Notes: generated from the sequence alone by a model not told the origin. Shown: positions 43,581 to 52,807, counted from the first letter of the stretch. The stretch: DNA of 64,000 nucleotides from Spirochaetaceae bacterium UBA5556 (GCA_002425765.1 DIMW01000010.1:62001-126000), one strand, 5' to 3'. Program-made: numbers and translations.

Positions 43581-44471
43581 TCAATTTGGGCGTCTCACCT
43601 CAGTCTTGGCCAATTGCTCATAGTAGCGGGCGATAGCTCCGTGATCGAGATCGCCCATGCCATTCACCTTGAGAGACTGAAGTATTTCCATCACCGACGC
43701 CGTCAGGGGCAAAGGCACCCCTACTTCATGGGCCGTCTCGATCGCATTGTTGAGGTCTTTTATATGAAGATTAACGCGAAAGCCAGGATTGAACTTGCGA
43801 TCCATAACGAGAGGAGCCTTCGCCTCGAGGACGGAGGAGCCCGCAAGACCTCCACGGATAGCCTTGTAAACAAGTTCAGGCTCGACGCCCGCCTTGGTAG
43901 CCAGCACTAAGGCTTCGGACATGGCGGCGATATTGAGAGCGACAATTATCTGATTGGCGAGCTTCGTGACATTGCCCGCCCCTATATCGCCCGTGAGGAC
44001 GACCGAAGCGGCCATCGCCTTCATGAGATCATAGTACTTGTCAAAAACTCCCTTCTTCCCTCCCACCATGACCGACAGAGTGCCGTCAATAGCCTTGGGC
44101 TCGCCTCCCGAAACAGGGGCATCGAGCATTTCCATCCCTTTCTCGGCAAGTCTCAGGCTCAATTCACGACTGACCAGAGGGGCGATAGAGCTCATGTCGA
44201 TGAGCACAAGCCCGGGCCTCGCGGCCTCGATAACTCCATTAGGGCCCAAAACGACCTCTTTGACATGGGGCGAGTTGGGCAGCATGGTGATGATGACCTC
44301 GACCTTCTCTGCCAATTCTCGGGCGTTTTCCGCCGACTCGGCACCGAGGGCGATCAGCTCTGTAACTGCCGACTTGTTCACATCATGCACGACGAGAGAG
44401 TACCCGGCCTTTATGAGATTCTTACTCATGGGCTTGCCCATGATTCCCAATCCGATGAATCCGACTTTCAT
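43581..44471 (-). CDS. 3-hydroxyacid dehydrogenase (tartronate-semialdehyde reductase-like)
   Basis: 296 residues of the beta-hydroxyacid dehydrogenase family: the NAD(P) motif GFIGLGIMGKPMSKNL, the substrate motif APVSGGEPKAIDGTLSVMVGG and the catalytic Lys region GAGNVTKLANQI. It is most like GarR/GlxR, which reduces tartronate semialdehyde to glycerate, but 3-hydroxyisobutyrate-type activity is possible. GGGGAGG precedes the ATG at 44471. It has its own transcript, read toward the pfkB operon. Confidence 0.88.
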   Translation of the reverse strand: MKVGFIGLGIMGKPMSKNLIKAGYSLVVHDVNKSAVTELIALGAESAENARELAEKVEVIITMLPNSPHVKEVVLGPNGVIEAARPGLVLIDMSSIAPLVSRELSLRLAEKGMEMLDAPVSGGEPKAIDGTLSVMVGGKKGVFDKYYDLMKAMAASVVLTGDIGAGNVTKLANQIIVALNIAAMSEALVLATKAGVEPELVYKAIRGGLAGSSVLEAKAPLVMDRKFNPGFRVNLHIKDLNNAIETAHEVGVPLPLTASVMEILQSLKVNGMGDLDHGAIARYYEQLAKTEVRRPN

Positions 44472-44757
44472 GCTAATCCTCCCCATATTATTTCTTTATT
44501 CCGCGTTACCGCGAAGGACGCGCCAAATTGAAACGGCTTATGTGCATATGATTCATATTTAACATATCTTGTCATAAAAATGATAAAATTGAAATATGTT
44601 TTGGTAGAAAAATAACAATATTAACATTTAGACATGATTGAGGTCGTAGCCTCTCACACCCTACTTGCCGATGGATTGGATGCGTACGCAGCCTCTGTCC
44701 CTGGAGTCTTACGGGCTGACGGGGTATGATGAAGTGTTACAGTCTGAGGAGTATGCC

Positions 44758-45642
44758 ATGAACAATCAAATAGATGAAAAACTGTTGAACGATGTCCTTC
44801 GCTTCCAAGGCGAAGAAATGACCGGCTCCCTGCTCTATGGGAAGCTGGCAAAAAAATGCAGGGATACGCACAACGCGGCCGTCCTCTCCGACATGGCTGC
44901 GGCAGAAAAGCGCCATTACGCATTCTGGCAAAGCATCTCGGGGCAGGAAGTCGCCCCGCGCCGAGGACAGATCATGCTCTTTACCATGCTGGCACAGGTC
45001 TTCGGCCTGACGTTCACGCTCAAGCTCCTCGAAAAGGGAGAAGAGGTATCGGCATCCGATTATGCCCGTGTGGCTCTCCTTCATCCCGGCGCCGAAAAAA
45101 TAGGTGAAGAGGAGGAACAGCACGAGAGCGCCCTGCTCGACATGATCGACGAGGAGAAGCTCTCATACGTCGGTGCGGTTATCCTTGGCCTCAACGACGC
45201 GCTGGTGGAATTGACGGGCACTGTGGCGGGCCTGACCTTCGCGTTTCAAAAGGGAAAACTTGTCGTCGTCAGCGCGATAATCACGGGAATAGCGGCGGCT
45301 CTGTCCATGGCTGCCTCGAACTATCTCGCCTCGAAGGCCGACAATGACCCAAAGGCGAAAAAGGCGGCAGTCTATACGGGAGTATCCTATCTCATAACGG
45401 TCATGCTTCTGGTGCTGCCGTATCTCATAGTGCCTCAGACCGGCATCTGGATCTATGTGAGTCTCGCGATCACGCTCCTCATCGCTGTCGGCGTCATCGC
45501 GGGATTCAATTTCTATATATCGGTGGCCAAGGGCCAGGCCTTCAAACCGCGTTTTTTGGAAATGGCGGGAATAAGCCTTGGCGTCTCCTTCTTTTCCTTC
45601 CTCATAGGACTCCTGGTGAAGTTGGTCTTCGGCGTCGAGTGA
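44758..45642 (+). CDS. Ferritin-like/VIT1 fusion iron(manganese) transporter
   Basis: 294 residues. A rubrerythrin/ferritin-like N-terminal domain (residues about 8-140; FQGEEMTGSLLYGKLAKKC, AAEKRHYAFW, GEEEEQHESALLDMI) is joined to a VIT1/CCC1 membrane domain (AVILGLNDALVELTGTVAGL, AALSMAASNYLASKAD and two further helices). Such fusions resemble MbfA, a membrane ferritin that exports iron. GAGGAG precedes the ATG at 44758. The 286-bp region shared with the divergent GarR-like gene is AT-rich; no clean promoter is assigned. Confidence 0.88.
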   Translation: MNNQIDEKLLNDVLRFQGEEMTGSLLYGKLAKKCRDTHNAAVLSDMAAAEKRHYAFWQSISGQEVAPRRGQIMLFTMLAQVFGLTFTLKLLEKGEEVSASDYARVALLHPGAEKIGEEEEQHESALLDMIDEEKLSYVGAVILGLNDALVELTGTVAGLTFAFQKGKLVVVSAIITGIAAALSMAASNYLASKADNDPKAKKAAVYTGVSYLITVMLLVLPYLIVPQTGIWIYVSLAITLLIAVGVIAGFNFYISVAKGQAFKPRFLEMAGISLGVSFFSFLIGLLVKLVFGVE

Positions 45643-45665
45643 GAGGCACTGAATCGATTATTTCT

Positions 45666-45962
45666 CTATCTTGGAAAAACGTAGCGCAGGATGAGCTCCG
45701 CACCCCGTTCGTACCCGCCGGAGGCCTTGAACGAATCGGAGACTTTCCGGGCGTTCTCATAGAAATTCCGGCCTCCCAGGAGCATCCGCGCCGCGGCGCG
45801 TATATCCCCGGAATCGGCGCCGGCCGCTTCGATTTTCTCCTTGAATTCCGGTGTATCGAAATAGAGTATCCTCTCGCCCCGCGCCACTAGATTCCTCACT
45901 ACCGGCAAGGTCGGGTTGACATGCCCATACGCCGGCAGATTGAAGAATACCCCTGTTCCCAT
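45666..45962 (-). pseudogene. MGT-type glycosyltransferase collapsed by internal deletion
   Basis: The 98-codon frame starts as a macrolide/UDP-glycosyltransferase (FFNLPAYGHVNPTLPVV, then RGERILYFDTPEFKEKIEAAGA). It jumps, still in frame, to what looks like the family C-terminus (ARKVSDSFKASGGYERGAELIL). A normal member is about 400 residues, so about 300 internal codons, including the UDP-sugar site, are missing. It cannot be an active transferase. Confidence 0.7.
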
Positions 45963-45986
45963 CCGGAGCCCTCCTGCACCGCACTC

Positions 45987-46550
45987 TCAGTCCGAATAAC
46001 CCCGGTATCGCATGTAGAAAAAAAGCGTCGCGGTCATGAGCGCGTGGCCGTATTCCTCGCCGCCGATCATGTCCACCGCGTCGCGTTCGGGGACGAGGAC
46101 GACCTCGATTTCCTCGTGCGCGTCGAGGTGCTGCGTCGAATCAAGATAGCAGCCTTCCGCGATAAAGGCATGGAAGGTATTCGTCATGAAGGCCGGATTG
46201 GGCGACAGATCGCCGAGGGGGAGGATCATCTCCGCCCTGTATCCCGTCTCTTCCAGGAGTTCGCGGGCGATCGCCTTGCGGGGATCCTCGGACGGATCGA
46301 TGGTACCGCCGGGGAATTCCACCGATATCTTGCCGGTACCGTGACGAAACTGTCTGATCATCACGAACTTGCGGCCTTCAGGCGTATCGACCACGGGAAT
46401 GATGCCCGCCCAGTCGGGCGCGTCCACAAGATAAAAGGCTCCGTCCACGGTCCCGTCGCACGTTCTGCGCATGCTTTCGCGCACACGGAATATCCTGCAA
46501 TCCGCGATTTCGCGGGACGACGTCTCGATCCAGGGTTCCGGATTTTTCAT
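45987..46550 (-). CDS. Nudix hydrolase, ADP-ribose pyrophosphatase-like
   Basis: 187 residues with an exact Nudix box pattern (GGTIDPSEDPRKAIARELLE then ETGY) at about residues 82-104, preceded by VEFP, which is typical of ADP-sugar pyrophosphatases. Probably hydrolyses ADP-ribose or related nucleotide sugars in the cytoplasm. Precedes the collapsed glycosyltransferase gene on the same strand (24-bp gap). Confidence 0.9.
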   Translation of the reverse strand: MKNPEPWIETSSREIADCRIFRVRESMRRTCDGTVDGAFYLVDAPDWAGIIPVVDTPEGRKFVMIRQFRHGTGKISVEFPGGTIDPSEDPRKAIARELLEETGYRAEMILPLGDLSPNPAFMTNTFHAFIAEGCYLDSTQHLDAHEEIEVVLVPERDAVDMIGGEEYGHALMTATLFFYMRYRGYSD

Positions 46551-46625
46551 GGCATAACCCTACACCGCCCCGAGACCCTTCCGCAAGGTCAAGGAATCGG
46601 CACCTGCCTTAGTCTATCCTGAAGG

Positions 46626-46829
46626 TTATCGATACTGAAAGAAGAGGAAATAAATGTTCATACTAGGCAAAATACTGGCCTCGGTCGTATTGCCGCCGTG
46701 CGTCTTCGGCAGAGACTCGAAGTTCAGCCGAACGGCATGGCGCGGTGGACCGTAGTACAGGGAATAATTAAAGTCAAAGACCTCCGGCAAAGCCAGAGGC
46801 TTGAAATAGGTGAACCACTCAAAGCGGTT
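46626..46829 (-). pseudogene. 3' fragment of an unrecognised (possibly membrane-barrel) gene
   Basis: A 67-codon open stretch without a start: it runs from a stop at 46830-46832 through NRFEWFTYFKPLALPEVFDF, NYSLYYGPPRHAVRLNFES and ASILPSMNIYFLFFQYR to TAA. Alternating aromatic/hydrophobic residues suggest a beta-barrel C-terminus. The upstream part is replaced by insertion-sequence-like DNA. Confidence 0.4.
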
Positions 46830-46858
46830 TTATTAGAAGCCTACTTCTGGGTGGCAGC

Positions 46859-47169
46859 CTAATCGGCCATTAGGTCGAGCTCATCTTGTCGCTTATCTTC
46901 GTCTTCCTGATTCCTTATGTAGTCACAAATCACCGTTGCAGCTAAATCTACTGTTGATGCAAAATATCCCCATGTTCAGAAATCTTGGCCCGTGCAGCGT
47001 TTCTGCCTTCCTACTTTGTGGGACTTAGGCTCTGATATTGATCTATAAAATCTCCTGTTCATGTAACTTTGGCGGTTCACGTCAGGAGATCCTCTTTTAT
47101 CCATCACGCTGTCAAATACTTCAGTAACCGTAAAACCCCTTAAGTCCCTCACCAAAGCGGGAGGTTTAC
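46859..47169 (-). mobile_element. Decayed IS200/IS605-type insertion sequence
   Basis: The minus strand at 46972-46859 reads WGYFASTVDLAATVICDYIR followed by NQEDED and a stop, resembling the C-terminus of TnpA (Y1 transposase, IS200 group). The upstream transposase sequence is out of frame. At 47130-47169 a GTAAAACCCC / GGGAGGTTTAC imperfect hairpin resembles the structured ends of this IS group. No intact transposase, so immobile. The call is by resemblance only. Confidence 0.5.
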
Positions 47170-47195
47170 CATTTTAATCAGGAAATCAAATCCCC

Positions 47196-47666
47196 TCAGT
47201 CCTCGACTTGCGTCGTCAGGAAAGTGGGAAGCGTCATATGCTCGATTTCGGACTGAAGCGCTTCGATGTTGTCCATATGCGCATCCTCATCGTTCAGGAT
47301 ATCCTGGAGAAAATCGCGGGTGGCGAAATCCTTAAGCTCCGTCATCAAGGCGATGGCCTCGTTGTATCCTTTAATCGCGATGTATTCGGCGGCATGGTCA
47401 TTCGCGAGCTGTTTGTCCACAGAAGGACCGATATTGATCTTTTTCAGCTCGCTGACGATGGGTGTGCCCTCAAGGAAAAGAATACGGCCAATGAGCTTCT
47501 CGGCATGCTTCATTTCGTCGATCGCGCGCTTTTCGAAATTCTTGTGGAGCCTTTCGTAGCCCCAATCGTCGCACATCTCCGAATGAACCATGTACTGATT
47601 GATCGCGGTGAGCTCATCGGCTAAAAGACTGTTGAGCGCATCGATGATTCGTTTGTCGCTTTTCAT
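47196..47666 (-). CDS. bfr: Bacterioferritin
   Basis: A 156-residue iron-storage four-helix bundle. Ferroxidase ligands are in ADELTAINQYMVHSEM, the haem-binding Met is in RAIDEMKHAEKLIGRILFLEG, and further ligands are in LQDILNDEDAHMDNIE. Starts at 47666 after AGGAGG. With the ferritin-like/VIT1 gene 1.5 kb away it forms a local iron-handling pair. The C-terminus (TLPTFLTTQVED) is normal in length. Confidence 0.95.
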   Translation of the reverse strand: MKSDKRIIDALNSLLADELTAINQYMVHSEMCDDWGYERLHKNFEKRAIDEMKHAEKLIGRILFLEGTPIVSELKKINIGPSVDKQLANDHAAEYIAIKGYNEAIALMTELKDFATRDFLQDILNDEDAHMDNIEALQSEIEHMTLPTFLTTQVED

Positions 47667-47739
47667 GGTAACCTCCTTAGGAGTTACTGAGAAATAACGC
47701 ATGTGCGGTTATTTGACAGGTTAAGCTCTTACAATATTA

Positions 47740-47768
47740 ACTATAGCACCCCGCATGATCCCTCACAA
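47740..47768 (-). promoter_or_regulatory. Promoter of bfr
   Basis: Minus strand TTGTGA (47768-47763), 17-base spacer, TATAGT (47745-47740), about 75 bp before the bfr start. Confidence 0.55.
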
Positions 47769-47869
47769 GAAGTTACTCAGCGATGACAAAAGTTTTTACA
47801 TAAATATTCCGTTAAAGATGTTGCAAGATCATAATATTTATTGCATAATAAAATAGATAAAGGTACGTG

Positions 47870-48862
47870 ATGAGAAAAAGTAGTTTTCATCTGCCTTGGT
47901 GCGTGTTTTTTTTGACCACCGCTCTTTTTTGCAATGCATGCAGCGTTTCTATTCAGAACCAGAATGCAACCCCGGAGCAGCCTCACAACTCCGATGCCGA
48001 ATCGAAGATCGTTGAGCTTACTCCAAGCGATCCTATCGAGTATGATACTTTTGTGCCTTCTCTTCCTGTCTTGCAGAGTGCGGGTTCAGGTACTCCAGCA
48101 CCTGTGCTCATTCTGTTGTACCACAATATCACAGAGCTTTCGGCCCCAGGGACGTACGACCGAAGACTCCAAGATTTTGAAAGTGATCTTAACTATCTGA
48201 AAGATAATAATATAACAGTGATAAGGCTTTCCGATATTCTCAGGATTCAGTCGGGAGAAATTATTCCAGAGGAAGGGCAGCAGTTCGCGGTAATCACGTT
48301 CGACGATGGATATTTCTCTCAATATTCAAAGGCTTTCCTTCTCCTAAAAGAATACAGCATGCCGGCCACATTCTTTATCATCACCTCATTTGTTGGCACA
48401 ACGGACTATATGACATGGGAGGAGATCGGGGAAATGGCAAGCTACTCTCCGGGAAACGGCCAGCAACCCTTCTTTGAATTCGGCTCGCACACGGTCGACC
48501 ATCGCAGTCTCGCCTATGATGCTTCGACATTTCCCGATAAAAATGATTACATCCTGTTCCTCAATATGGAGCTGAACCAGTCAAAAAATGCGATTTTGGA
48601 GCATGTGAATCAGACCAATATATTCCTCGCGCTTCCTTACGGAGACGGCGCCTACGAAGAGGAAGTTTTGTATGCCGCAGTGCGCACGGGCTACACCGGC
48701 ATTAGAACATCGATTTACGGTGCATTCGACGCCTACAATACGAATTGGAACTACCATCTCCCCAGTGTGGCGATCCTCGGCCCCACCGATATCGGCGTTC
48801 TGCCCGACTACTACGAACAGTTGCTCCCCGAGACGGGCTTACTCAAGCTATCGGTGCACTAG
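47870..48862 (+). CDS. Polysaccharide deacetylase lipoprotein (CE4/NodB fold)
   Basis: A 330-residue lipoprotein: a hydrophobic segment ends ALFCNAC, a plausible lipobox. The CE4 core shows ILLYHNI, the catalytic TFDDGY motif, ATFFIITSFVG, and a metal-binding FGSHTVDHRSLAYD. It would remove acetyl groups from envelope or extracellular glycans, tethered to a membrane. The ATG at 47870, 7 bases after AAAGG, is preferred to a GTG at 47867. It overlaps the symporter gene on the other strand by 4 bp. Confidence 0.88.
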   Translation: MRKSSFHLPWCVFFLTTALFCNACSVSIQNQNATPEQPHNSDAESKIVELTPSDPIEYDTFVPSLPVLQSAGSGTPAPVLILLYHNITELSAPGTYDRRLQDFESDLNYLKDNNITVIRLSDILRIQSGEIIPEEGQQFAVITFDDGYFSQYSKAFLLLKEYSMPATFFIITSFVGTTDYMTWEEIGEMASYSPGNGQQPFFEFGSHTVDHRSLAYDASTFPDKNDYILFLNMELNQSKNAILEHVNQTNIFLALPYGDGAYEEEVLYAAVRTGYTGIRTSIYGAFDAYNTNWNYHLPSVAILGPTDIGVLPDYYEQLLPETGLLKLSVH

Positions 48863-50376
48863 TCCGCCGCGCCGCCCTTATTGTCTCGCGACACTTCTCT
48901 GAACTTCCAGCACTCGTCGTAGCGCCGCCCGCTCACTGTTTCACAGACTGACTTGACTGAAGGATCGACCTCTTCCATGCTCCCTCCAGCGCGGAGGCGC
49001 ACAAGTTCCTGGGCGAGAACTTCGCTGTGCTTCGGACTGAGCTCGAAGCGGGTGGCCGCGAGTATGCCGACCGCTATCAAGATGGTCGGTCCGCCAAGGA
49101 AGAACACCAAAAACTTATTGAGCACCTCCTGTGTCTGAACCTGGTTGGACTGAAATCCCACGAGTTGCAAAAAAAGGCCGATGAGCGGCATGACGATCGC
49201 GCCCTGCACGAGCTTTCTCGTCAGCGTCATCGCTCCCGAATAGACGCCAGAGCGCTGGGTGCCGGTCATGAGTTCATCGACATCGATGACATTGGGCAAT
49301 ATCGCATAGGGAATGTAGACCGCCGCCGAGGTGCCGAGTCCGATCATCGCGCAGATGAGCGCGATGAGGAGGAGGGGCGTTGTCGGCGCGAGAAAAGCCG
49401 TCGCGTAGAGTCCCACGAGCCAGATCGACAGCCCAAGGATGTAGGCAAATCGTTTGCCCTTGCTGTTGGCCACTTTCACGTAGACGAAGATCATCGCGAG
49501 CTGCACGACCATCAGTGAGCCCATCGCGACTGAATAGATTCCCGGCCGGCGCAGATAGTACGTGAGATAGTAGGTGAAGAGCGCCATGAGAAGGTCCATC
49601 GCCGAATAGGCGAAGACATACATGAGGATGTGTATCCTGAAGGATCTGTTCGAGAAAATGCTGAGGAATTCCTTCATGAAATTGCGCGAAATCGAGGCAC
49701 CGGCGATGCGGGGATTTTCCCATGTCCCGAAAAAGACAAAAATCCAGGGAAGGGCAAAAAAGAGGCCAAATACGATCGACATGGCAAGATACCCTGCCGT
49801 CGGGCTTCCCTTCGTCGAATCGATGATGATCTTGGGAACTGTTGCCGCAAGCAGCGAAGAAAATCCCGAGAAAAAAAGACGTGCGCCCGAAAGCCGGTTG
49901 CGGACCTTATAATCGCCCGAAAGTTCGGCGGCGAGCGCGGAATAAGGAATCATCACCATGGTGAACACGGTGGCGAAGATGACATAGGCGAAGCTGTAAT
50001 ACAGAAAGAGCCCCGCCTGCGTGTGCGTCCGGACGGGGATCCACAGGAGGATGAATGAAATAGCGATGGGCACGATACCCGCGAGAAAATACATGCGCCG
50101 GCGGCCAAAGCGGGATCGGGTGTTGTCAGAGATATAGCCCATGAGGGGATCGGTGACGGCGTCCCACACCTTGCCGATGCCGAACACGAGGCCGGCGAGC
50201 GCGGGCGAAAGTCCGACGACTTCGGTGAGGTAAAACATGAACAGAAGACCGACGATCATGAATGAACCGCCGCCGTAGATGTCGCCCAAACCATACGAGA
50301 CGAGAGTCCCGAAACTGACATTTCTCTGCGATGCGGCCGTGGAGACGCTCTGCGCGTCATCCGATATTTCTGGCAT
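48859..50376 (-). CDS. GPH/MelB-type sugar:cation symporter
   Basis: A 505-residue twelve-helix transporter of the glycoside-pentoside-hexuronide family. FGIGKVWDAVTDPLMGYISD with NTRSRFGRRR is the diagnostic helix 2-loop 2-3 motif. The ATG at 50376 is 9 bases after GGGAGG; the ATG at 50385 directly abuts it. It lies 26 bp after a glycosidase-like gene in the same direction, suggesting the pair takes up and cleaves one glycoside. Part of its 3' coding end is echoed in decayed DNA at 52808-52843. Confidence 0.88.
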   Translation of the reverse strand: MPEISDDAQSVSTAASQRNVSFGTLVSYGLGDIYGGGSFMIVGLLFMFYLTEVVGLSPALAGLVFGIGKVWDAVTDPLMGYISDNTRSRFGRRRMYFLAGIVPIAISFILLWIPVRTHTQAGLFLYYSFAYVIFATVFTMVMIPYSALAAELSGDYKVRNRLSGARLFFSGFSSLLAATVPKIIIDSTKGSPTAGYLAMSIVFGLFFALPWIFVFFGTWENPRIAGASISRNFMKEFLSIFSNRSFRIHILMYVFAYSAMDLLMALFTYYLTYYLRRPGIYSVAMGSLMVVQLAMIFVYVKVANSKGKRFAYILGLSIWLVGLYATAFLAPTTPLLLIALICAMIGLGTSAAVYIPYAILPNVIDVDELMTGTQRSGVYSGAMTLTRKLVQGAIVMPLIGLFLQLVGFQSNQVQTQEVLNKFLVFFLGGPTILIAVGILAATRFELSPKHSEVLAQELVRLRAGGSMEEVDPSVKSVCETVSGRRYDECWKFREVSRDNKGGAAD

Positions 50377-50402
50377 GTTGTTCATCCTCCCTTGAAATCC
50401 TA

Positions 50403-52613
50403 CTATGGAGCATTCCTGCTGTCATCAGCGGCGCCGGCGATCCGCGCAAGCGCTTCCCTCCGCAGCGATTCCGGCGGCGCGCCTCCTTCGTAGAGCGCGA
50501 TCAAGAGCGCCGCGCTGAATTCTTTTCCCTCCCACGAGGGAGCCGAAGAAAACAGGTGGTCCGCGGTGAGTACCGTCGCGAGCCGGCCAAGACCCGTGAC
50601 GCGCGCGGGATAGCGATACTGATGGCCCCAGAGCGTTCCAAAGGGATACATCGATACTCTCTGAGTCTCTCCACGAATCTCCTGCCGAAGCGGACAGAAG
50701 GCGAAGTTTAGGAACAAGGGAGAGGCCTGGGCGACGAAAATCCCCCTGTCGCCGTCACTCAGCGCGATCCACGCCGGCGTCACATGGCTATTTATGTCGG
50801 CCAACGTGGAATTGCCGCCGTACCGATAGTAATCGAGCGTATAGCTCGTCACGTTGCCGTCAAAGTCCTCTTTCCAGACATGGACGGGCCTGTCCACGGG
50901 CAACGCGTCGAAGGCGACAATCTCAAAGGGGGCGAGCTGCCTCCAGCGCGCGTCCCATGTCCTCGCGAGGCGCCCGGCCTTGGCGCGATCCCAACCCCGG
51001 TGCTCCGTTGCGGGATAGCGCACGCGGATGTCGAAGCGCGCGAGACCGGGGGCCGGCACCGAGGCCGCGCGAGTCCACTCGATTCGGGGACCTCCGCGGG
51101 AAAGGAAAATTTTCCCTTCGGCCCTGTAATTCGGGGCGGCGGCGACCTCGGCATCGGACGACCTTCGGATCCTGTGATCGTAGTCTACCCAGGGAGTGGA
51201 GATGTCAACCGAAAAATCCCCGCGTACGATGCGGATGCCGCCAGCACCAGCGGCTTCGATGCCGAGATTGGGCCCGCCGCCCGCGGAGGCTTTCGTGTCG
51301 AGTCCGGAGGAGGCCTCCTTCTTTACCCCATACGCGCGCGTCACTTCCTCCAAAAACGCCGTGGAAAGTTCGAGGGCTCTGGCGGCGACCTGCCGCGCCT
51401 TTTCGAGCCTCGCGACATTCATCACAGGCGCGGCCATGCCGAAGTGAGTCGTGGACAGGGCCAGGAGGCGCTTCTTCATGGCCTCGACGGCCATTTCCCG
51501 CAACCGCGGCTCGAGCTTTCCCGCCCAGGACATCATGTCGCGCGCGTCGGGTGTGCCATCGCCGGCGAGTATCGGCCACACGACATCCTTCGCGGCCTCC
51601 CATTGTTTCCTGGCCTTCTGAATAGTCGTCCACACCTCATAATTCTCGAATTTCTCGGCCCAGGAAGAATATCCGTCGAAGGCGCCGTCGGCGACATCCT
51701 GATCGATGCGTATCTCCGCCACATCGGGGTGTGTCTCCAGGTATTTCCATGGCCGTTCTAAAACGACGAAAGGTAGGCTCGCGACACTCTTCATCAGCGC
51801 ATAGAGCCCGCCGAACGAGGGCAGGAATTTGTGTGAAAACCCGGGCGCAAAGCCCGCCCAAAAGGTGTCGTCCGCGTCCATGTCCAGGACCACGAGCATG
51901 TCGGACTCATCATCCGCGCGGAGCTGCGCCCCGCGCACGGCCCTCAGCATGCGCGGGGCGCTCAGGTAATATTCCGCCACATCCCCTTGATTGATGGCCG
52001 GGAGGAGGCGCATGGCCGCTCCCGTGCGGGGGTCGCGGAGTGTGAGGGGGTTGTAGCGCTTTTCGGCGGGCAGGCGCGGAAAGAACGAGCCGAAACCGTT
52101 GAAGGGCACCGCGCTGTAATACAGAGAAACCGCCTCGATTCCGACGCTCCGATAGACATCGATCTGCGAGCTTGTGAACATACATTCCTGGGGGCGGGCG
52201 ATCGGGACGAAGCCGCCGAACTGCTGTCGCGCTCCCGAGCCGTCGGGGGCGGAAATCGCCCACGAAAGCGCGAGCCGCAGTTCTTCGGAGGTCTGAGCCG
52301 TCAGAAGTCCGTTGTTCCAGGACATAAGCTCAATTTCGTCCGTGCCGGCCTCGGCACGGAGGCGCACCCGCCGGATGATGTCGGGGGCATGCGCAGGCAG
52401 GATACGCCCAAGTGTAAACGCGTTGTCGAAATCCCAGGCGCACTGCACCGTGATCCCCTCGGTTTCGAGCCTGTCCAGATCATCCAGGATGGAGCGGATG
52501 ATCCTGATGTCCTTACCGAAGCCGCGCTCATCGGGCGTATCGCCGCGGTAAGAGTGATAGAAGTTCACATGGAACCGCGGACAAAAATAAATCTTTTTAG
52601 TAGATGCGCGCAT
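50403..52613 (-). CDS. Large glycosidase-like protein (GH38/GH57-type barrel suspected)
   Basis: 736 residues, cytoplasmic by absence of a signal peptide. The N-terminal part (about 1-330) looks like the (beta/alpha)7 barrel of GH38/GH57/deacetylase enzymes: FCPRFHVNFYHSYRGDTPDE, CAWDFDNAFTLG, ELMSWNNGLLTAQTSEEL, LVVLDMDADDTFW. A helical middle and a beta-rich C-terminal half follow, as in alpha-mannosidase-like proteins. I could not place it in a single family; the catalytic residues are unproven. The ATG at 52613 follows GGGGAGGT. Operon with the GPH symporter. Confidence 0.65.
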   Translation of the reverse strand: MRASTKKIYFCPRFHVNFYHSYRGDTPDERGFGKDIRIIRSILDDLDRLETEGITVQCAWDFDNAFTLGRILPAHAPDIIRRVRLRAEAGTDEIELMSWNNGLLTAQTSEELRLALSWAISAPDGSGARQQFGGFVPIARPQECMFTSSQIDVYRSVGIEAVSLYYSAVPFNGFGSFFPRLPAEKRYNPLTLRDPRTGAAMRLLPAINQGDVAEYYLSAPRMLRAVRGAQLRADDESDMLVVLDMDADDTFWAGFAPGFSHKFLPSFGGLYALMKSVASLPFVVLERPWKYLETHPDVAEIRIDQDVADGAFDGYSSWAEKFENYEVWTTIQKARKQWEAAKDVVWPILAGDGTPDARDMMSWAGKLEPRLREMAVEAMKKRLLALSTTHFGMAAPVMNVARLEKARQVAARALELSTAFLEEVTRAYGVKKEASSGLDTKASAGGGPNLGIEAAGAGGIRIVRGDFSVDISTPWVDYDHRIRRSSDAEVAAAPNYRAEGKIFLSRGGPRIEWTRAASVPAPGLARFDIRVRYPATEHRGWDRAKAGRLARTWDARWRQLAPFEIVAFDALPVDRPVHVWKEDFDGNVTSYTLDYYRYGGNSTLADINSHVTPAWIALSDGDRGIFVAQASPLFLNFAFCPLRQEIRGETQRVSMYPFGTLWGHQYRYPARVTGLGRLATVLTADHLFSSAPSWEGKEFSAALLIALYEGGAPPESLRREALARIAGAADDSRNAP

Positions 52614-52702
52614 CATACCTCCCCGGGCCCAACAGTGTAGAGGCACAGTATAGCTCGGTTTTCAGGGAAAAGAATGTCTTGAAAACACAAATGCGCGTAT
52701 AA

Positions 52703-52764
52703 TATATTTACGAAGTCTGGGAACAGCTCGGGCGCATCCCCGCCCACCTCTTCGTACCGCTCGG
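52703..52764 (+). pseudogene. Threonine synthase gene fragment
   Basis: 62 bp matching 63000-63061 inside the threonine synthase gene at 57 of 62 positions. It reads YIYEVWEQLGRIPAHLFVPL in frame, then runs into a stop. Four of the five differences are silent. Upstream and downstream match is lost. Confidence 0.8.
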
Positions 52765-52807
52765 GCCGTCCCTGCGATAAGCCCGGCTAGTCTTTTGCGT
52801 TCTTCCC

